From the NCBI GenBank assembly GCA_027924645.1, contig BSBN01000233.1, positions 6,962,501 to 7,026,500 of the forward strand: a stretch of 64,000 nt of DNA, read 5' to 3'. How positions within the stretch are numbered: the stretch's first letter is position 1; each line of letters begins with the position of its first letter. The position numbers and the translations under genes were made by a program. This stretch comes from Cunninghamia lanceolata (taxonomy: Eukaryota; Streptophyta; Pinopsida; Cupressales; Cupressaceae). Positions 10,636 to 23,632 of the stretch are shown piece after piece. Below the pieces are notes generated by a model. It had not been told where the DNA came from and ran no database searches. It saw only the letters and a list, made by a program, of their open reading frames with translations.

Positions 10636-12994
10636 CTCATGTCTTTGATTAAATTTTCTATTTGAAGTTGTTTTTATGAAGATTAGATTTTTCAAGCGCT
10701 TACAGCAAGTTCTAGCTGCTTTTGAGCAAAAACTCATCGTTGTCTGCATACTTGCGTTGCTTTTGCACTGAAATCTGTCACCTTTAGCCATTCCTGGATC
10801 ACTTATAAGCGAACAGTGATCACTTTTGATTATTTTGCATCATTTTTAGATTAACAGTGGTTGCCTTTGCATTTAACATAATCACTTTTGATCTTACAGT
10901 GGCCGCTTTTAGATAATTGAATCACTTTCTATAGAATTAGGGCTTTTTGTTACGTATTGTCTCTTTTGCAGATCCAGGTTGCTTATGAGCCGAAACCTAC
11001 CGCTTTATGCTTTTTCACGTCACTTCTGAGCCTAAACAATCTACATCTGGAGTTTTTAAGATCGCTTTTGATCTGCAGTAGTTCACTGGTGATAGAAATA
11101 GAGATCGCTTCTGACAGATAGTAAATCACCTCTGGTAAACTGTGTGCTTTCAGTCTGTATAATTTGTAGTTTGTTTTCTTGGCTACTAATTGGGTTTGTG
11201 CAACATCTTATCGATTTGTCCAAGAAAAGGAGGTTATCAAACTACTAACATATCTATTGCAGATCCAATCAGTCCAAGACTTGTGGTTTTTCACTAAATT
11301 AGGAACATTTGGGCTTGGTGCTTAAAATGAATCATTGCTTGCTCCATGCTTGATTTATCTTTTTTGATTGCTTGCATGTGATTGATTGTAACCCAAATTT
11401 AATAAAAAAAGTATCCTCTCCCCTTGCCTATCAAATAGATCTTGGGTGTATGAGAACGTGTTATTATCTTTAGAGGGCCTGCCTTCTCGGTGTGAGAAGG
11501 GATATGACCCAAGTGGTAACGAGCTAAAGCCATGTCCTTCCAAGTTGCTATATAAGTAAAGTGTTTGTGTCAAAATCCACAAATAATGGGTGTTGTTACA
11601 TTATACCGACAACCAACCTCCCTTAAAACCCTCCAAGGCGTAACCCTTGAAGGCTGTGAGACTCCATAATGGAGAGTAGCGCTGCTACATGTATAGCCAC
11701 CCAAATGGATGCCCTTATTAGCAACTTTGTGTAGTAGCCAAAAACCCTCTATTTGTTGATGCAAAAGGTGGGACCTTTGAAGCGGCCCCAATTCATGTGG
11801 TTCTTAGAAGAGATAGTAGGGACAATCCTAAGGTTTGGTGAGGGATAGGCCTTTAAGGAAACCTAGATCTTGGTATGCATGAGAAGTGAGTGCTGTGGAG
11901 GGGAGCCAATGCTACCAAGATCCTGAAGCTATCCACTTTGAATAAGTACGACTAGAGGATTCAACAAATACAGTCCTTTCCTAGCCTAGGTTGTACAAGT
12001 TTGTGATTGTTGTGAGTGTGAGTGACTGCAATTACTATTTTCTTGTCAAAAAATCACAAATCAAACATCTTTCCTAACAGACATAGTCACTTTTAAGCCT
12101 AAACTACCTGCATATAGATAACAAAATTGCTTTAAGTCACAGTTATTCAATTTTTGCTTGAACTACATTGCCTTTGAATAGCAGTTAATTGCCTTCTGCA
12201 TAAACAGAGTCACATCTGAATAGTAGTCTGTCGCCTCTTACCTGAATCAACTTGCATTTAAACAGTAGTCAGTCACCTCTACTCTGAATCAGGTCACCTT
12301 TAAACAACTATCTTTCACCTTTAGCTTAACCTGAGTCACTTCCAAATAGTAGTAAATCACTTTTGAACCAACAATTATCATCTCTGAACATTTGGATTGC
12401 CTCTGGTAAATACTATAACCTATTTCAAAACCTAAACCAGTCTGCATTTGAGCTATTACTAGTCGCCTTTAGCATTCTCTAAGTCACATATGAGCTATCA
12501 CTTGCCACCTATGGTTTAATACCAGCAAATCTTAGTGACTCAGCTGAATTAGCCACAAATCCAGCTTGCTCATCTTTAGCATTATCTTTCAGACCTGTCT
12601 CTGATCATTAGCAGATACCTAGACTTTGTCTCCTTGTTTTGAGCTTACCAATCAATCGCATTTCATGAGCTTTTCATCTTTTTGAGAAGCCAAACTAGCA
12701 AACCAAACATCAAATCAGTCATTTTGATCCACCAACAAAATATTAGCTTTAGCTTCAACAAACATCAACAACTTAGCAATCTTTAGCAAACAACTTTTCC
12801 CTTGAGTGTGTGAGCTATTCTCTAGGAAAACTAGCCAACAACAAATCAGAAAACCAAGCAAAACAACACATCAACTAAAGCAAAACCAGCCAACAACAAA
12901 TCAGAAAACCAATCAACCAACCAACCAGTAAACCATCACCTTTTGGGTCTCAAAACTTTGACAAGATAAGCTTTAGTTTTTTAACATCAACATC
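10636..12994 (+). other. Long untranslated leader of T
   Basis: These 2.36 kb lie between PBS and gag. The stretches 10790-11120 and 12090-12520 are built of degenerate units of about 40-60 bp with alternating GTCACCTTT-like and GAACAGTAGT-like words. The middle (11200-12060) is less repetitive. No convincing ORF was seen. Long repetitive leaders are common in Tat elements. Confidence 0.6.
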
Positions 12995-15900
12995 ATGCCT
13001 CAAACTAGGAGCCAATATAGAGCTGAAATGGAAGCCAAATTGCAAGCTGAGATGCAACAACTTAGATCAACACCTCTTAAGGATGCAACTCAATTCATGA
13101 CTGGTATGCCTCCTCATATGTTTACACCTCATGAGTATACCCTTGGAGAATCATCCTCACAACAAGTGCAACCTCCAACAGCTTTGGAAAGTTTCGAAGA
13201 ACAATCCCAAGAAGACTTATTAGAATTTCAGCACACCCATGTGTGGGATCAAGTTGAGAGACTTGTTCTATCTAAGCCTAATCACTACTTCTTGCAACTT
13301 TCTCGCATGGGTGCTAAATTACCAAGAGATTTTGACATATCCGCTATTAGATAACACGATCCAAACACTCCTGTTGTTGTTGCAAAGGGACTATCCACTA
13401 TAGTTACACCATCTCCCACCATATCACAAGCTCCATCTTCTACCACATCTCTTTCATTGCCTATGGTTACTTCATTTGATCTACCACACTTGGAGCACAC
13501 TTTAGAACCTTTGATCATACCAACCAAGGTGCTCCCTCTCATGTCACAGAATCTAAACATTCCACCTTTCCATGTTCCTCAAAATATTCCTCCTCCTACT
13601 ATGACTATTTCCATCCCTCAAGTAACACAAGCTGTCCATGTGGCCCAAGCACAAACACTCCAAACATCACAAGCTATCCCCATGTCTCATAGTGTGCAAG
13701 CCTCCCAAACTATACCAACACAACCAATCGTCTAAGCTTCACAACCATCACAATCTACCATATCCCATATACCAACTGCTAATACACTTTCCACCATCTC
13801 TATTAATCCTTCCACTACACCATATAATCCCAATGTTAGTCTTATTGATATGAGTGACCCTCTTATCATTTCTCAAGCTAATCCTAAATCTACGGTCACT
13901 TATGTTAAGCAACTTACATCCTTTCCATCATACTCTTCCAATCGTTCACACACCATCAATCCATCTTATGCTACCCAAGACTTGCCTATTGTCACCCAAC
14001 ACATGACACATATCAATCCCCATGTTGTCCAAAATACCAATCCAACAGTCCATCCTTATTTTGCATCTACCAATCCTTCCATCACTTACCATGTCACAAA
14101 TCCAACTCCAACTTGCCAACCATTAACTAATGTCAACCCATCTTCCACTTCGCATGTGATGTAAAATCTTGGTGCCCATTCATCTCAATATACTCAAACA
14201 CCACTTGTACCTCAAGGACATCAATCCTCAACTACATATGTGTCACATCCCAATCCTTTGACATATATTGTGAGTATGTAACCTCAACAAATAGTCATGG
14301 CTCCATATATCCCACAACAGCAACCTTAATATACACCATACCATGTTTCACCCCCTTTACAACAACATCAATTATCTTTAGTGGATGTTCAACAAATGAT
14401 TAACCAAGTGGTAGGACAAGGCAAGAAGACATTTTCTCTAGACAACATATGCACTTATCCATTTGACAAGTCTCTTCATATGATAGCTTTTCCACCACAC
14501 TTTGAAATTCCACAATTTGACAAGTATAAAGGAAAAGGAAATCCATAAGACCATCTTAGAGCATTCTTTGTGGCATGTCTTGACATTGCTTATGATGATA
14601 CATATCTTTTGAGACTATTTCCTCGAAGCTTAGCAGGACAAACTCTTGAATGGTTCTCTCATTTACCTCTAGGAATCAAGTCTTTTTCAGAGTTAGCCAA
14701 TAAGTTTTGATTTCACTTCACTTTCAACATTGACCATGAGATAAACATGAATGACCTTGTCAATAATAAACAACACAATGGTGAAGCCTTTTCTTCATTT
14801 ACTCAATGATGGCATAATATGGCTAGCAAACTATCATGGGAAATCCCTGAGAAATAACAGCTCGATATCTTCGTTTAAAATCTTCATCCCAATCTATCAT
14901 TCCAACTACAATTGCAAAGTGGTAGCACCTTTGATGAACTTGTTTCCAAAGGAACCATCATTGAACGAGATTTAATTTCTAAAGGAGCTATCAAGATCTT
15001 TCGCGATAACAAAGATTATCCTCAAAACTCCAATGATAAGTCTCACTTTTAGAACAAAAATAAGAATATTGTCAATGATGGTGTTGTCGATGCAAAACAC
15101 ACCCAAAATATGAAAGCTCCTATCAACATCCAAGCTGCTTCTACAACAACACAACCTTTTCAATGAATACGACAATGCCAAACTTCCAATCTGCATTGAC
15201 AATTTACACCATTAGTAGAACCCATGGAAGTTATCTTTCAAAAGCTTCTCCAAGCGGGCGATATTATCTTACCGGATGCACCACCCAATGGTGAACCGCT
15301 CTTCAAAGCTCCTTGGTACAAATAAAATGAATATTGTGATTTCCATAGAGTTAAAGGACACAAAACCAATGGTTGTATGTGCTTAAAACATGTCATCCAA
15401 GATTGCATTGATCAATGTTTAATCAAGGTCACACCTCCAACAACTCAACCTGCACAACAATCAACATCAAACTATGATCTAGAGACCTTCAAGAATCCAC
15501 TTCCATTTCATGACAATACAAGTAACCCTCATGCTAGAAATGCCATTCAGTATACCTATGAATCATCTACCATTGGCCACATTGACCATGCTCGCATTTC
15601 TACCATTACTATCCAAGGTAAAGCAACTGATTGCGCTATAACCACTCGAAGAGGTTGAGTTACTATTTAAGGAGCACCTATTCATCCTCCTTGACCATTC
15701 TCTAACTAAAATATCTTGGATCACCTTGGCAAAACACCCTTGCACATATCCATTCTTGAGTTGCTTCATATATCCTCTGCTCATAAAGCTATCCTTGACA
15801 AAGCTCTACAAGAATCTTCGGTGCCTAACGATATTGATATCTCGCAATTCCAATCTATGGTCGCTAGCATTGCAACCCCTTGTCATTTAACCTTTTTTGA

Positions 15901-18900
15901 CAAAGATCTTCATCCCTCCATCCATCCTTTACACAATGAAGCCCTCCACATTGAAGTGTTTGTCAAACAATGCCATATCAAATGAATCTTGGTAGATGGT
16001 GGAGCTGGTCTTAATATATGTTCTTTGAAATTGATAAAACAAATGGGATATTCTGAGAAAGATGTTGACACCTCCAAGGTTATTACTAGTAGAGCATATG
16101 ATGATTGCAAGAGAGATACTGAAGGAATTATTTTCTTGCCTATCCAAGTTGGGCCGATCACCACAGAAACCTGTTGTTAGGTCCTTGATATCGACCTTCC
16201 TTATAACATCATCCTTGGTTGTCCATGGATACATGCCCTCAAGGCAATTCCTTCCACATACCATCAATGCCTTAAATTCCCACACAACGGTGTTGAAGTT
16301 ACTATCCAAGTTGATCCCAATCCATTTGAATTTTGTTGTGCCTTCCACGCTAAATGTTAGAACCCAAACTGCATTCCTATTAACACCAAGGCATATCCAT
16401 CCTCATCTTATGTAGATCCATCTGACCTACTCAAGCCCTCATCTAGTAAAACCCCTTCCAATCTCTGTATCAAGTACACTGAACATGGTCCTGGTGAATA
16501 CACACTGCAAGACTCTTGTTGTGTAGGCACCCTTCCCCTATCTCCTAAATCCTATGGTAAACCTTCCACATCCAAACCAACTTTAGCCCCCGCTATCATC
16601 AAATCTCCACCTACTGTATTCCTTAAAGGTGGATTCCTGGATGATGAAGACATTGATGATATAGACTCTTGGATATTCTTTGATGAAAATGACCAAGTCC
16701 AACTAGAAGTAGAGAAATATAACAATGGGTTCCGCATCATAAAGAACATGGGCTACAAAGGACATGGTGGATTGGGATCACAAGAACAAGGACCTCTGGA
16801 ACCTATAATTGTGTCTAAGAAGTTTAATAAGCAAGGCCTTGGTTATCAACCAGAGGTACCGTGACTTGAGGACATTAAGTGTATTTCTGATACTGACATT
16901 AGACCTTCCTCGGTAGGAGAGACTTATAATTCGGATACTATCGATGACTCCCCCTTTCATATTACAAACCTTTTCCAAGAACATTCCATCTTCATGATCT
17001 CTGCAGCCTCCTCTAGCCATAACAATTCCTCCATTAACCTCTCACTCGTATATCCTGACCTCATCAATTGGGGCAACAAGGGGCACCGATATTAGATTCA
17101 TTTGAAAATGATGAAGCTATTGCATAAATTCATGGGCTTGTGACAAGGTATTCCATTGGATGATCACAAATAGGTTTCATGATGGACTTACCTAAACTAG
17201 CATATTTTGGTGGAAGTATCAAATCCTTCAGTCGCAAAAGTGAAATAAACAAAATTAAACAAAATAGGTCACTAGGTGAAAAATGAAAGGTGCCTCTTGA
17301 CCGTGAAAAAGTAAAAATAAAGGATGTATTAGCATGAGGGATTTGATCTTCCTATTGCCACTGATTATCATGAGAAATCAACAGTGCTAGTTGAACAATC
17401 ACAAGAGATAAACTTGGGTACAGAGCAGAATCCAAAGATCACTTATTTGGTAGCATCACTATCAGAACAAGAAAGAAGAAACTTCACAGCATTTTTTATT
17501 AGAAGAGCTATAAATTTTGCATGGACTTATGCTAACATGTTGGGTTTAGATCCATCACTTGTGGTACATTATCTAGCAGTATCTCCTAATGCAAAACCTA
17601 TCGAACAAAAATTGTACAAAATGCATCTACAGGTAGCTTTATTGGTCAAGACAAAAATTTAGAAACTGTTAGAAGCTAAGTTTATAAAGCCTATTGATTA
17701 TTCAAAATGGGTTTCAAATTAGTACTTGTAGTAAAACCTAATGGACGAGTTTGTTGTTGCACAAATTTTAGAGATCTTAATAAAGCATGTCCTAAGGATG
17801 ACTTTCCACTACCAAGCATAGACAACATTGTAGATCTTACAGCTGGACATGAAATGCTATCTTTGATGGATGGATTTTTAGGGTATAATCAAATCAGAAT
17901 AGCAGAGGAAGATCAAGATAAAACATCTTTTATTTGTCCATGGGGCACATATTGTTGGGTTGTCATGCCTTTTGGTCTCAAGAATGCCTGAGCTACTTAT
18001 CAATGAGCCATGACAGTTATCTTTCATGACCTTTTTTATACTATCATGGAAGATTATGTTGATGACACCCTAGGAAAACCTAAGACAAGAAAAGGACATC
18101 TACAGGTATTAGCACAAATCTTTGATTGATTAGAAAAATATCAAGTCGGACTGAACCCAAATAAATGTGTATTTAGCGTAACATCTGGAAAACTGTTGGG
18201 ATATATTGTATCTCGATGAGGAATAGAAGTGGACCCAGCTAAAGTAAAAGCTATCATGGAAATGCCTTCGCCAACAAACCTCAAGTAGCTTTGCAATTTA
18301 CAAGGCAGGTTACAGTCCATCCACAGATTTAACTCACAACTAGCAAATAAATGTCATCCTTTTCAGCATCTTCTATGTAAGGGCGAACCTTTTAAGTGGG
18401 ATGAAAAGTGTCAACAAGATTTTGATAAAATAAAGGAATATCTGGCAACACCTCCTGTGTTAGTACCTCCTGTACTTGACTGCCCATTAATGCTCTACAT
18501 ATCATCAACAACAGTAGCATTGGGTGCCCTTCTAACTCAACATGATGATTTAGGAAAAGAACAAGCCATCTATTATATCAACATAACTCTTGTGGGATAT
18601 GAACTCAATTACTCATCTATGGAAAAAGCATGTTTAGTGTTAGTGTTTTCTTCCCAAAAGTTACTACACTATATGCTGAACCAAACAACCAAGCTCATAT
18701 TGAATGTTGATCCACTCAAATATCTTCTTTCCAAAGCAATTCTCACAGGAAGATTAGCAAAATGGGTCATGATCTTAAGTGAATTTGACATACAATATGT
18801 GGATCAAAAAGACATCAAAGGACAAGTCATCGCTGATCAATTAGCTGCAGCACCCATCACAGATATCCATCCAATATATCTAGAATTCCTTGATGAAGGA

Positions 18901-20780
18901 TTGTTCAATTTAACTTCTCCAACATGGTGGTAGCTATATTTTGATGGATCATATACACAACATGGATCAGGATCAGGCATCTTGTTTGTTACCCCTCAAG
19001 GAGATTCTATACCCAAATCATACAGAATTTCATTTCCATCTACCAATAACATAGGAGAGTATGAAGCTTTAATCACAGGATTGCGCATGGCAATACAATG
19101 GGCTATCAAATAGTTACAAGTCTTTGGTGATTCTCAGCTGGTTATCAAACAGGTCTTAGATGAATATCAAACAAAAGATGAGAAGCTTCTTCCATACAAG
19201 CTAATGGTTGATGATTTTAAAAGGTACTTTGACAATATTACTTTTGAACAAATCCCAAGACTACATAATAGAGTAGTGGAGCTATGGCTATAATTAAGTC
19301 TCTCCTAGAAATGCCATCTAATACACATAAATGTAAGTTTTTAGTTGAACAACTTTTGATTCCAGCATTTGAAGTTTCATAGTCCAAGCTTATATGTGAC
19401 ATTATTGTTTCCAATTCACTGTGGTATGAGGATTTATACGAGTATCTCCATAATCAAACCTTTCCACTTCAACTATCTAACAACCAATGCAAAACCTTTA
19501 TCTACCGAGCCTCTCATTACACTATCCTAGGAGATACCCTTTATTGCTGGAGTCTTGATGGTATCCTTCTTAGGTGTCTTAATTTTGAGGAAGCAAAAGT
19601 GGTCTTACATGACGTACATGAAGGTGTCTGTGGCTCGCATTCCACTGGCCCTGGTCTTGTTAAGAAACTTCTATGAGAAGGATACTATTGGCCAAGCATG
19701 GAAAAAGATGCACAACAATTTGCAAAGAGATGTCTACAATGCTAGAAACATGGAGATTTAATACATGCACTAGCACATGAGCTTCAGCCTATCACTACTC
19801 CATTGCCTTTTTTGCAGTGGGGACTTGATCTCATAGGTAAAATCCATCCTACTTCATCAAATGGGCATAAGTTCATTATTACCACCACAGAATACTTCAC
19901 AAAGTGGGTGGAAGCCATACCAATGACTTATATCACAGGCAAGCAAATATCTAAGTTTATTCTACACTATAGCATTTGCCATTATGGGGTTCCTCAAGCT
20001 ATTGTCATAGATAATGGTCGTCCCTTCAAGAATCAAGAAGTCAGAGATCTTTGTAACAAGTTTCATATCCAACATAGATTCTCTACTCTACACTATCCTC
20101 AGAGCAATGGCCAAGCTGAAGCTTCTAATAAAACAATCATCAAGATTCTCAAAAAGATGGTCAATGAAGCTAGTTAGGATTGGCATCTACAACTCCATCC
20201 TACATTATGGGCATATAGAACAAGTATGAAAACTCCCACTGGAGCCACACCTTATGCTCTTGTGTATGGCACTAAAGCTATTTTACCTATTGAGGTTCAG
20301 ATCCGCTCACTGCGAGTATCTTTACAACATACCATCTCAGAGGAAGAATATAGAGTATCTAGACTCCATGATCTTGAGCTTCTAGATGAACAACATCTTA
20401 CAACACTCAACCATCTCCAAGTCTATCAGAACCATCTACGCTGCAGCTACAACAAAAAAATTAGAGAACGTTGATTTCAAGTTGGGGATCTTGTCCTTAA
20501 AGAAAATCAAATGAATCAGCAACACTATGAGAAATAGGGGAAGTTTGAACCAAATTGGCTTGGTCCTTTCATCATCACAGTAGTTTATGGATCAAGTACA
20601 TACACTTTCTCAACACCTGAAGGTATTCCCTTGGATGAACCAGTCAACAACACTAGCCGCTCCTCTGCATCCAGTAATTGCACCAATTGCAAATCTCTAG
20701 GATGTGGCTCCCATGATAACAAAGGTTGTAGTATATCTTTCATCATTCCATTCATCATGTCAGTCCCTTGCACTACTTAA
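12995..20780 (+). pseudogene. T gag-pol: gag, PR, G-patch, RT, RNase H, aRNase H, integrase
   Basis: This is a decayed polyprotein of about 2,590 codons. Gag starts MPQTRSQYRAEMEAKL at 12995. A long Pro/Gln/Thr/Ser-rich linker follows, then a capsid-like part at about 14440-14990 (FPPHFEIPQFDKYKGKG). The protease region (15985-16240) has LVDGGAGLNIC, a DGG active site common in this lineage, and [17 protein letters not shown]. The G-patch is at 16721-16810. RT (17690-18300) has FPLPSIDNIVD, VMPFGLKNA and EDYVDD. RNase H is at about 18440-18850 and the second RNase H at 18934-19300 (GSGSGILFVTPQGD). Integrase (19500-20520) has a zinc-binding region, FIITTTEYFTKW, VIDNGRPFKN and NGQAEASN, giving the DDE residues. 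More than 20 stops and several frame changes make it non-functional. Confidence 0.9.
16721..16810 (+). other. G-patch domain in T
   Basis: NNGFRIIKN then MGYKGHGGLGSQEQGP matches the G-patch pattern. It lies between the protease and RT, the same relative place as in H. Confidence 0.8.
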
Positions 20781-21771
20781 CTGCTATCCAAAATTGATCG
20801 TTTATTGCTCTCCTAGCCTGTATCTACCATAAGTGGTTCTATTTTCCATATGCGCCTATCTGTTGATCAAATGTGACCTCTTTTACCATAAGCATCTCTA
20901 TCTTGTTCATAAGTGATCTATTCTGCATATGTGCTCACTGTTGGACTACATGTGCATTGAACTCCCTATGTGCTTATCTTTTGCCCATACGTGAGCTATC
21001 TACCATATGCGAGCACTTATCCTTTTTATGCGAGCTTCAACTCTATATGCACCTGCTCTCTGCCCATAAGTGACCTGTTCCTATTTATGTACGCATTTAG
21101 CCTATATCTTTGCTATTTGATTGGAAGCGACCTAGTTTTTCTGAAAGAAACCAAGCTGCACCTATAAGCGATCTAAACTACCAATAGTGACCTATCTTCC
21201 TACACAAGCAACCTGAACTGTCTATCCTAAGACCTAGTCGCTTCTAGTGAAGTGTGTGCATTTATGATGCTTCTAGCCTATCAAAATCATGCTTTTAGCA
21301 AAATTTTCTATACATACTGGTATGCCTGATCCCTCTGGTTGCCCATGTGTCCTCACTCACTCAGTACGATGATCTCTGCATGGAATCACCATCTTGATAT
21401 CTCTCCAACTCTCGTCACACACCAACTCTAGGGAGCTCTAGATATCTATCACTTTCTGAGTACAACTGAGCACAAATGAGCCTATTTACCATTGCCAAAC
21501 CTACTTATAATCCTATCCAAACCCTAATTCTTCTATGCCAAAGCCTATGTTTCCTCTGTTTCATCCCATCTATTCCCACCCAACCCCCATTTTCTTTGTG
21601 TCAACCTTATGTCCTAGCTTTTCTTCTATCGCGAGCCAACCCAACCCTTCCTAGTTAGCTTGGCTTACCTCTCGAGGGAGTATCACCTACCTGTTATACT
21701 ATGGCATAACCTTGTTTATCAAGTGAATTATCGTATCTTCTTTGACACAACGCTCTATCAAACATTGTATC
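20781..21771 (+). other. 3' noncoding region of T
   Basis: About 1 kb between the integrase stop and the PPT. Positions 20820-21230 are made of short degenerate repeats built around CCATATGCG, CATAAGTGAC and GAGC-like words. The remainder (21240-21740) is pyrimidine-rich and non-repetitive. No coding signal is seen. A hairpin ends the region. Confidence 0.65.
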
Positions 21772-21776
21772 AAAGA
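21739..21776 (+). other. Hairpin directly before the PPT of T
   Basis: The arms TCTTTGACACAA (21739-21750) and TTGTATCAAAGA (21765-21776) pair at 11 of 12 positions with a 14-nt loop. The right arm runs into the PPT. A hairpin of the same size and position precedes LTR c of Y (58482-58520). Confidence 0.75.
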
Positions 21777-21785
21777 GGGGCAAAA
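21772..21785 (+). other. Polypurine tract of T
   Basis: AAAGAGGGGCAAAA lies directly before the TG of the 3' LTR. The identical string precedes LTRs b and c of Y. Confidence 0.9.
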
Positions 21786-22647
21786 TGTAGACACCCAAAA
21801 TTGGCTCATTATCATTAACATTCAAACATCGAATTATCATACATCTGCATTTGTCTAACACACTTGAGCAATTTCCCTAACACATATTTCGTCTATTAAT
21901 TAAATAAATTCTAATTTATTTAATTAATTCATTAGCTATTTCTTCTATTTCTTCTAAGCTATAATTAAACAATCTTCAATTATTTAATTATCTTCATTCT
22001 ATCTATTTTTATTTAAATAAATCTTATTTATTTAATTAAAGATTCCTTTCATAAACCCACTTTCCAATTAATTAAATAAATTGTATTTATTTAATTAATT
22101 TATATTATCATTTATCTTATGAGATGACATGTGTGCCTCTTTCATTTAAAAAGATAAGTGATACTACACCCTTTTATTTAATATCTTTCACACGTAGCAC
22201 TTCTTATGTACACAAGCACACATGAGCCCTATCTTCCTGCCACTTGTCATCTTCATATTCACCTATGTCTATCTTTCAATCTTAGCCATTCACATAGTCT
22301 CTATCGTTGATTGATTTGGTTGAGTTCTATATAAATACCCTCTCATTCCATAATACAATCTATCCAGCATTCATATACCGTCTACATTATTGTCTTGAGA
22401 ATATTGAGCATTTGAGCATCCATTGAGCTTTTATCATTATCATCTATCATGGTAGCTTTTATCTTCATAATTGTTCATTGTTGAAGAAGCAATCCACATC
22501 ATAAACAAGGAATCACACAATCTAGGTGATGTTGTGCTTGAATTACATTACTCTTTGATTTCATTTAGATTAGATTCTTTGATGATGGTAGGGTTAGTTT
22601 TTCATGGCTATGCTTGATCTTATCAACCTGATTTTTTACTTATCACA
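21786..22647 (+). repeat. 3' LTR of T (862 bp)
   Basis: It runs TGTAGACACCC...TTATCACA and is closely similar to 9735-10615 throughout, with small indels. It is followed at once by the ATGCC duplication. Confidence 0.93.
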
Positions 22648-22652
22648 ATGCC
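22648..22652. repeat. Target-site duplication of T, right copy (ATGCC)
   Basis: Identical to 9730-9734. Confidence 0.9.
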
Positions 22653-23632
22653 AAGTCAAATTATAGTGAAAATATGTCAAAATAAGCACTTTTTCACCAA
22701 AATTCAAATGCAAAAGAGCATGACAAAGAGTGTTGTGAGGAAGATAATGCTAGAAAACAAATAATATTAGTAATAATAGCCACTTGGTGCCAAAACACCC
22801 AACATAACATGCTTTTAGTGCTACTTAAGGTAAAACCCTAGTGAAAATATAGCAAAAATAGGCTATTTTTCATAGTTTTTTTCAATTCCAAGACCTAGCA
22901 AAGGGGTGTTGTAAGGAATTGTAGGAGGTAAATTAAATAATATCAATAATATCAGTCACTTCAATCCATAAAATTGATCACAACACACTTGGAGTGCAAA
23001 CTAGGTCAAACCCTAGGGCAAAAATAGCCAGAATGTGTAGTTTTTCACCAAAATTTCACTACAAGAGCCCGTTAAAAGGGTGTTGTGAAGTTTTTTGTGA
23101 GGGGAAAAAAATTATTACCCTAATAATAGCAAATTAATTCAAAAATATTTTTCACAACACGCCTACGGTGCAAGTTTTGAGAGTCGATAAGGCCAAATTT
23201 AGTGAAAATTATTGTTTTTGAAGCCCTAGGTTTGAGTTCTTGGAACAAAACTCTATGTGAAGCTTTGAAGTATGATTTATGATGAAATTGAATTACTCTA
23301 AAAATAATTTTCAAGCCTTAACATACAAAATACCCATGCAAATTTAATGAAAATGCATCAAAATTGCTAGTTTTTATTAAAATTTTCTATGTAAAAATGC
23401 AAATATTTTAAATCTAAATGCAAATTCACTCTAAAATGTAAGACTAAATCCAAATGCAAACTTGAATGAGCCTCTAAAATCACTAGAAAAATCTGATAAA
23501 AGATTTTGCCTATAAACCCTAGATTTTGGAATTACTAGGTTATATAAAATTGTCAAAATTTCCATAAAACCCTAGCAATTAAATGATGAAAATGCAAGGT
23601 ATTTTTTTTATTTTTTGTATTTAATTCCTAGG
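22653..23632 (-). other. Leader of H, part next to the 5' LTR
   Basis: AT-rich noncoding sequence. It holds three or four degenerate units of about 200 bp. Each has a GGTGTTGT(A/G)AGG-like word, then AATAATATC-like sequence, then CACAACAC(A/G)C and TGCAA...AAACCCTAG. The unit interrupted by T is the partner of 9560-9734. No ORF of note. Confidence 0.6.

Larger units (their letters stand above)
9735..22647 (+). mobile_element. T: full-length Tat-lineage Ty3/gypsy retrotransposon
   Basis: T is 12.9 kb with every structural part in place: 5' LTR, PBS, long leader, gag-PR-Gpatch-RT-RH-aRH-INT remnants, noncoding 3' region, PPT and 3' LTR, flanked by exact ATGCC duplications. The dual RNase H and the INT-to-LTR spacer of about 1 kb place it in the Tat group. 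It lies inside the leader of H. The LTRs have diverged by substitutions and several short indels, and coding frames carry many stops, so it is old and inactive. Confidence 0.93.
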
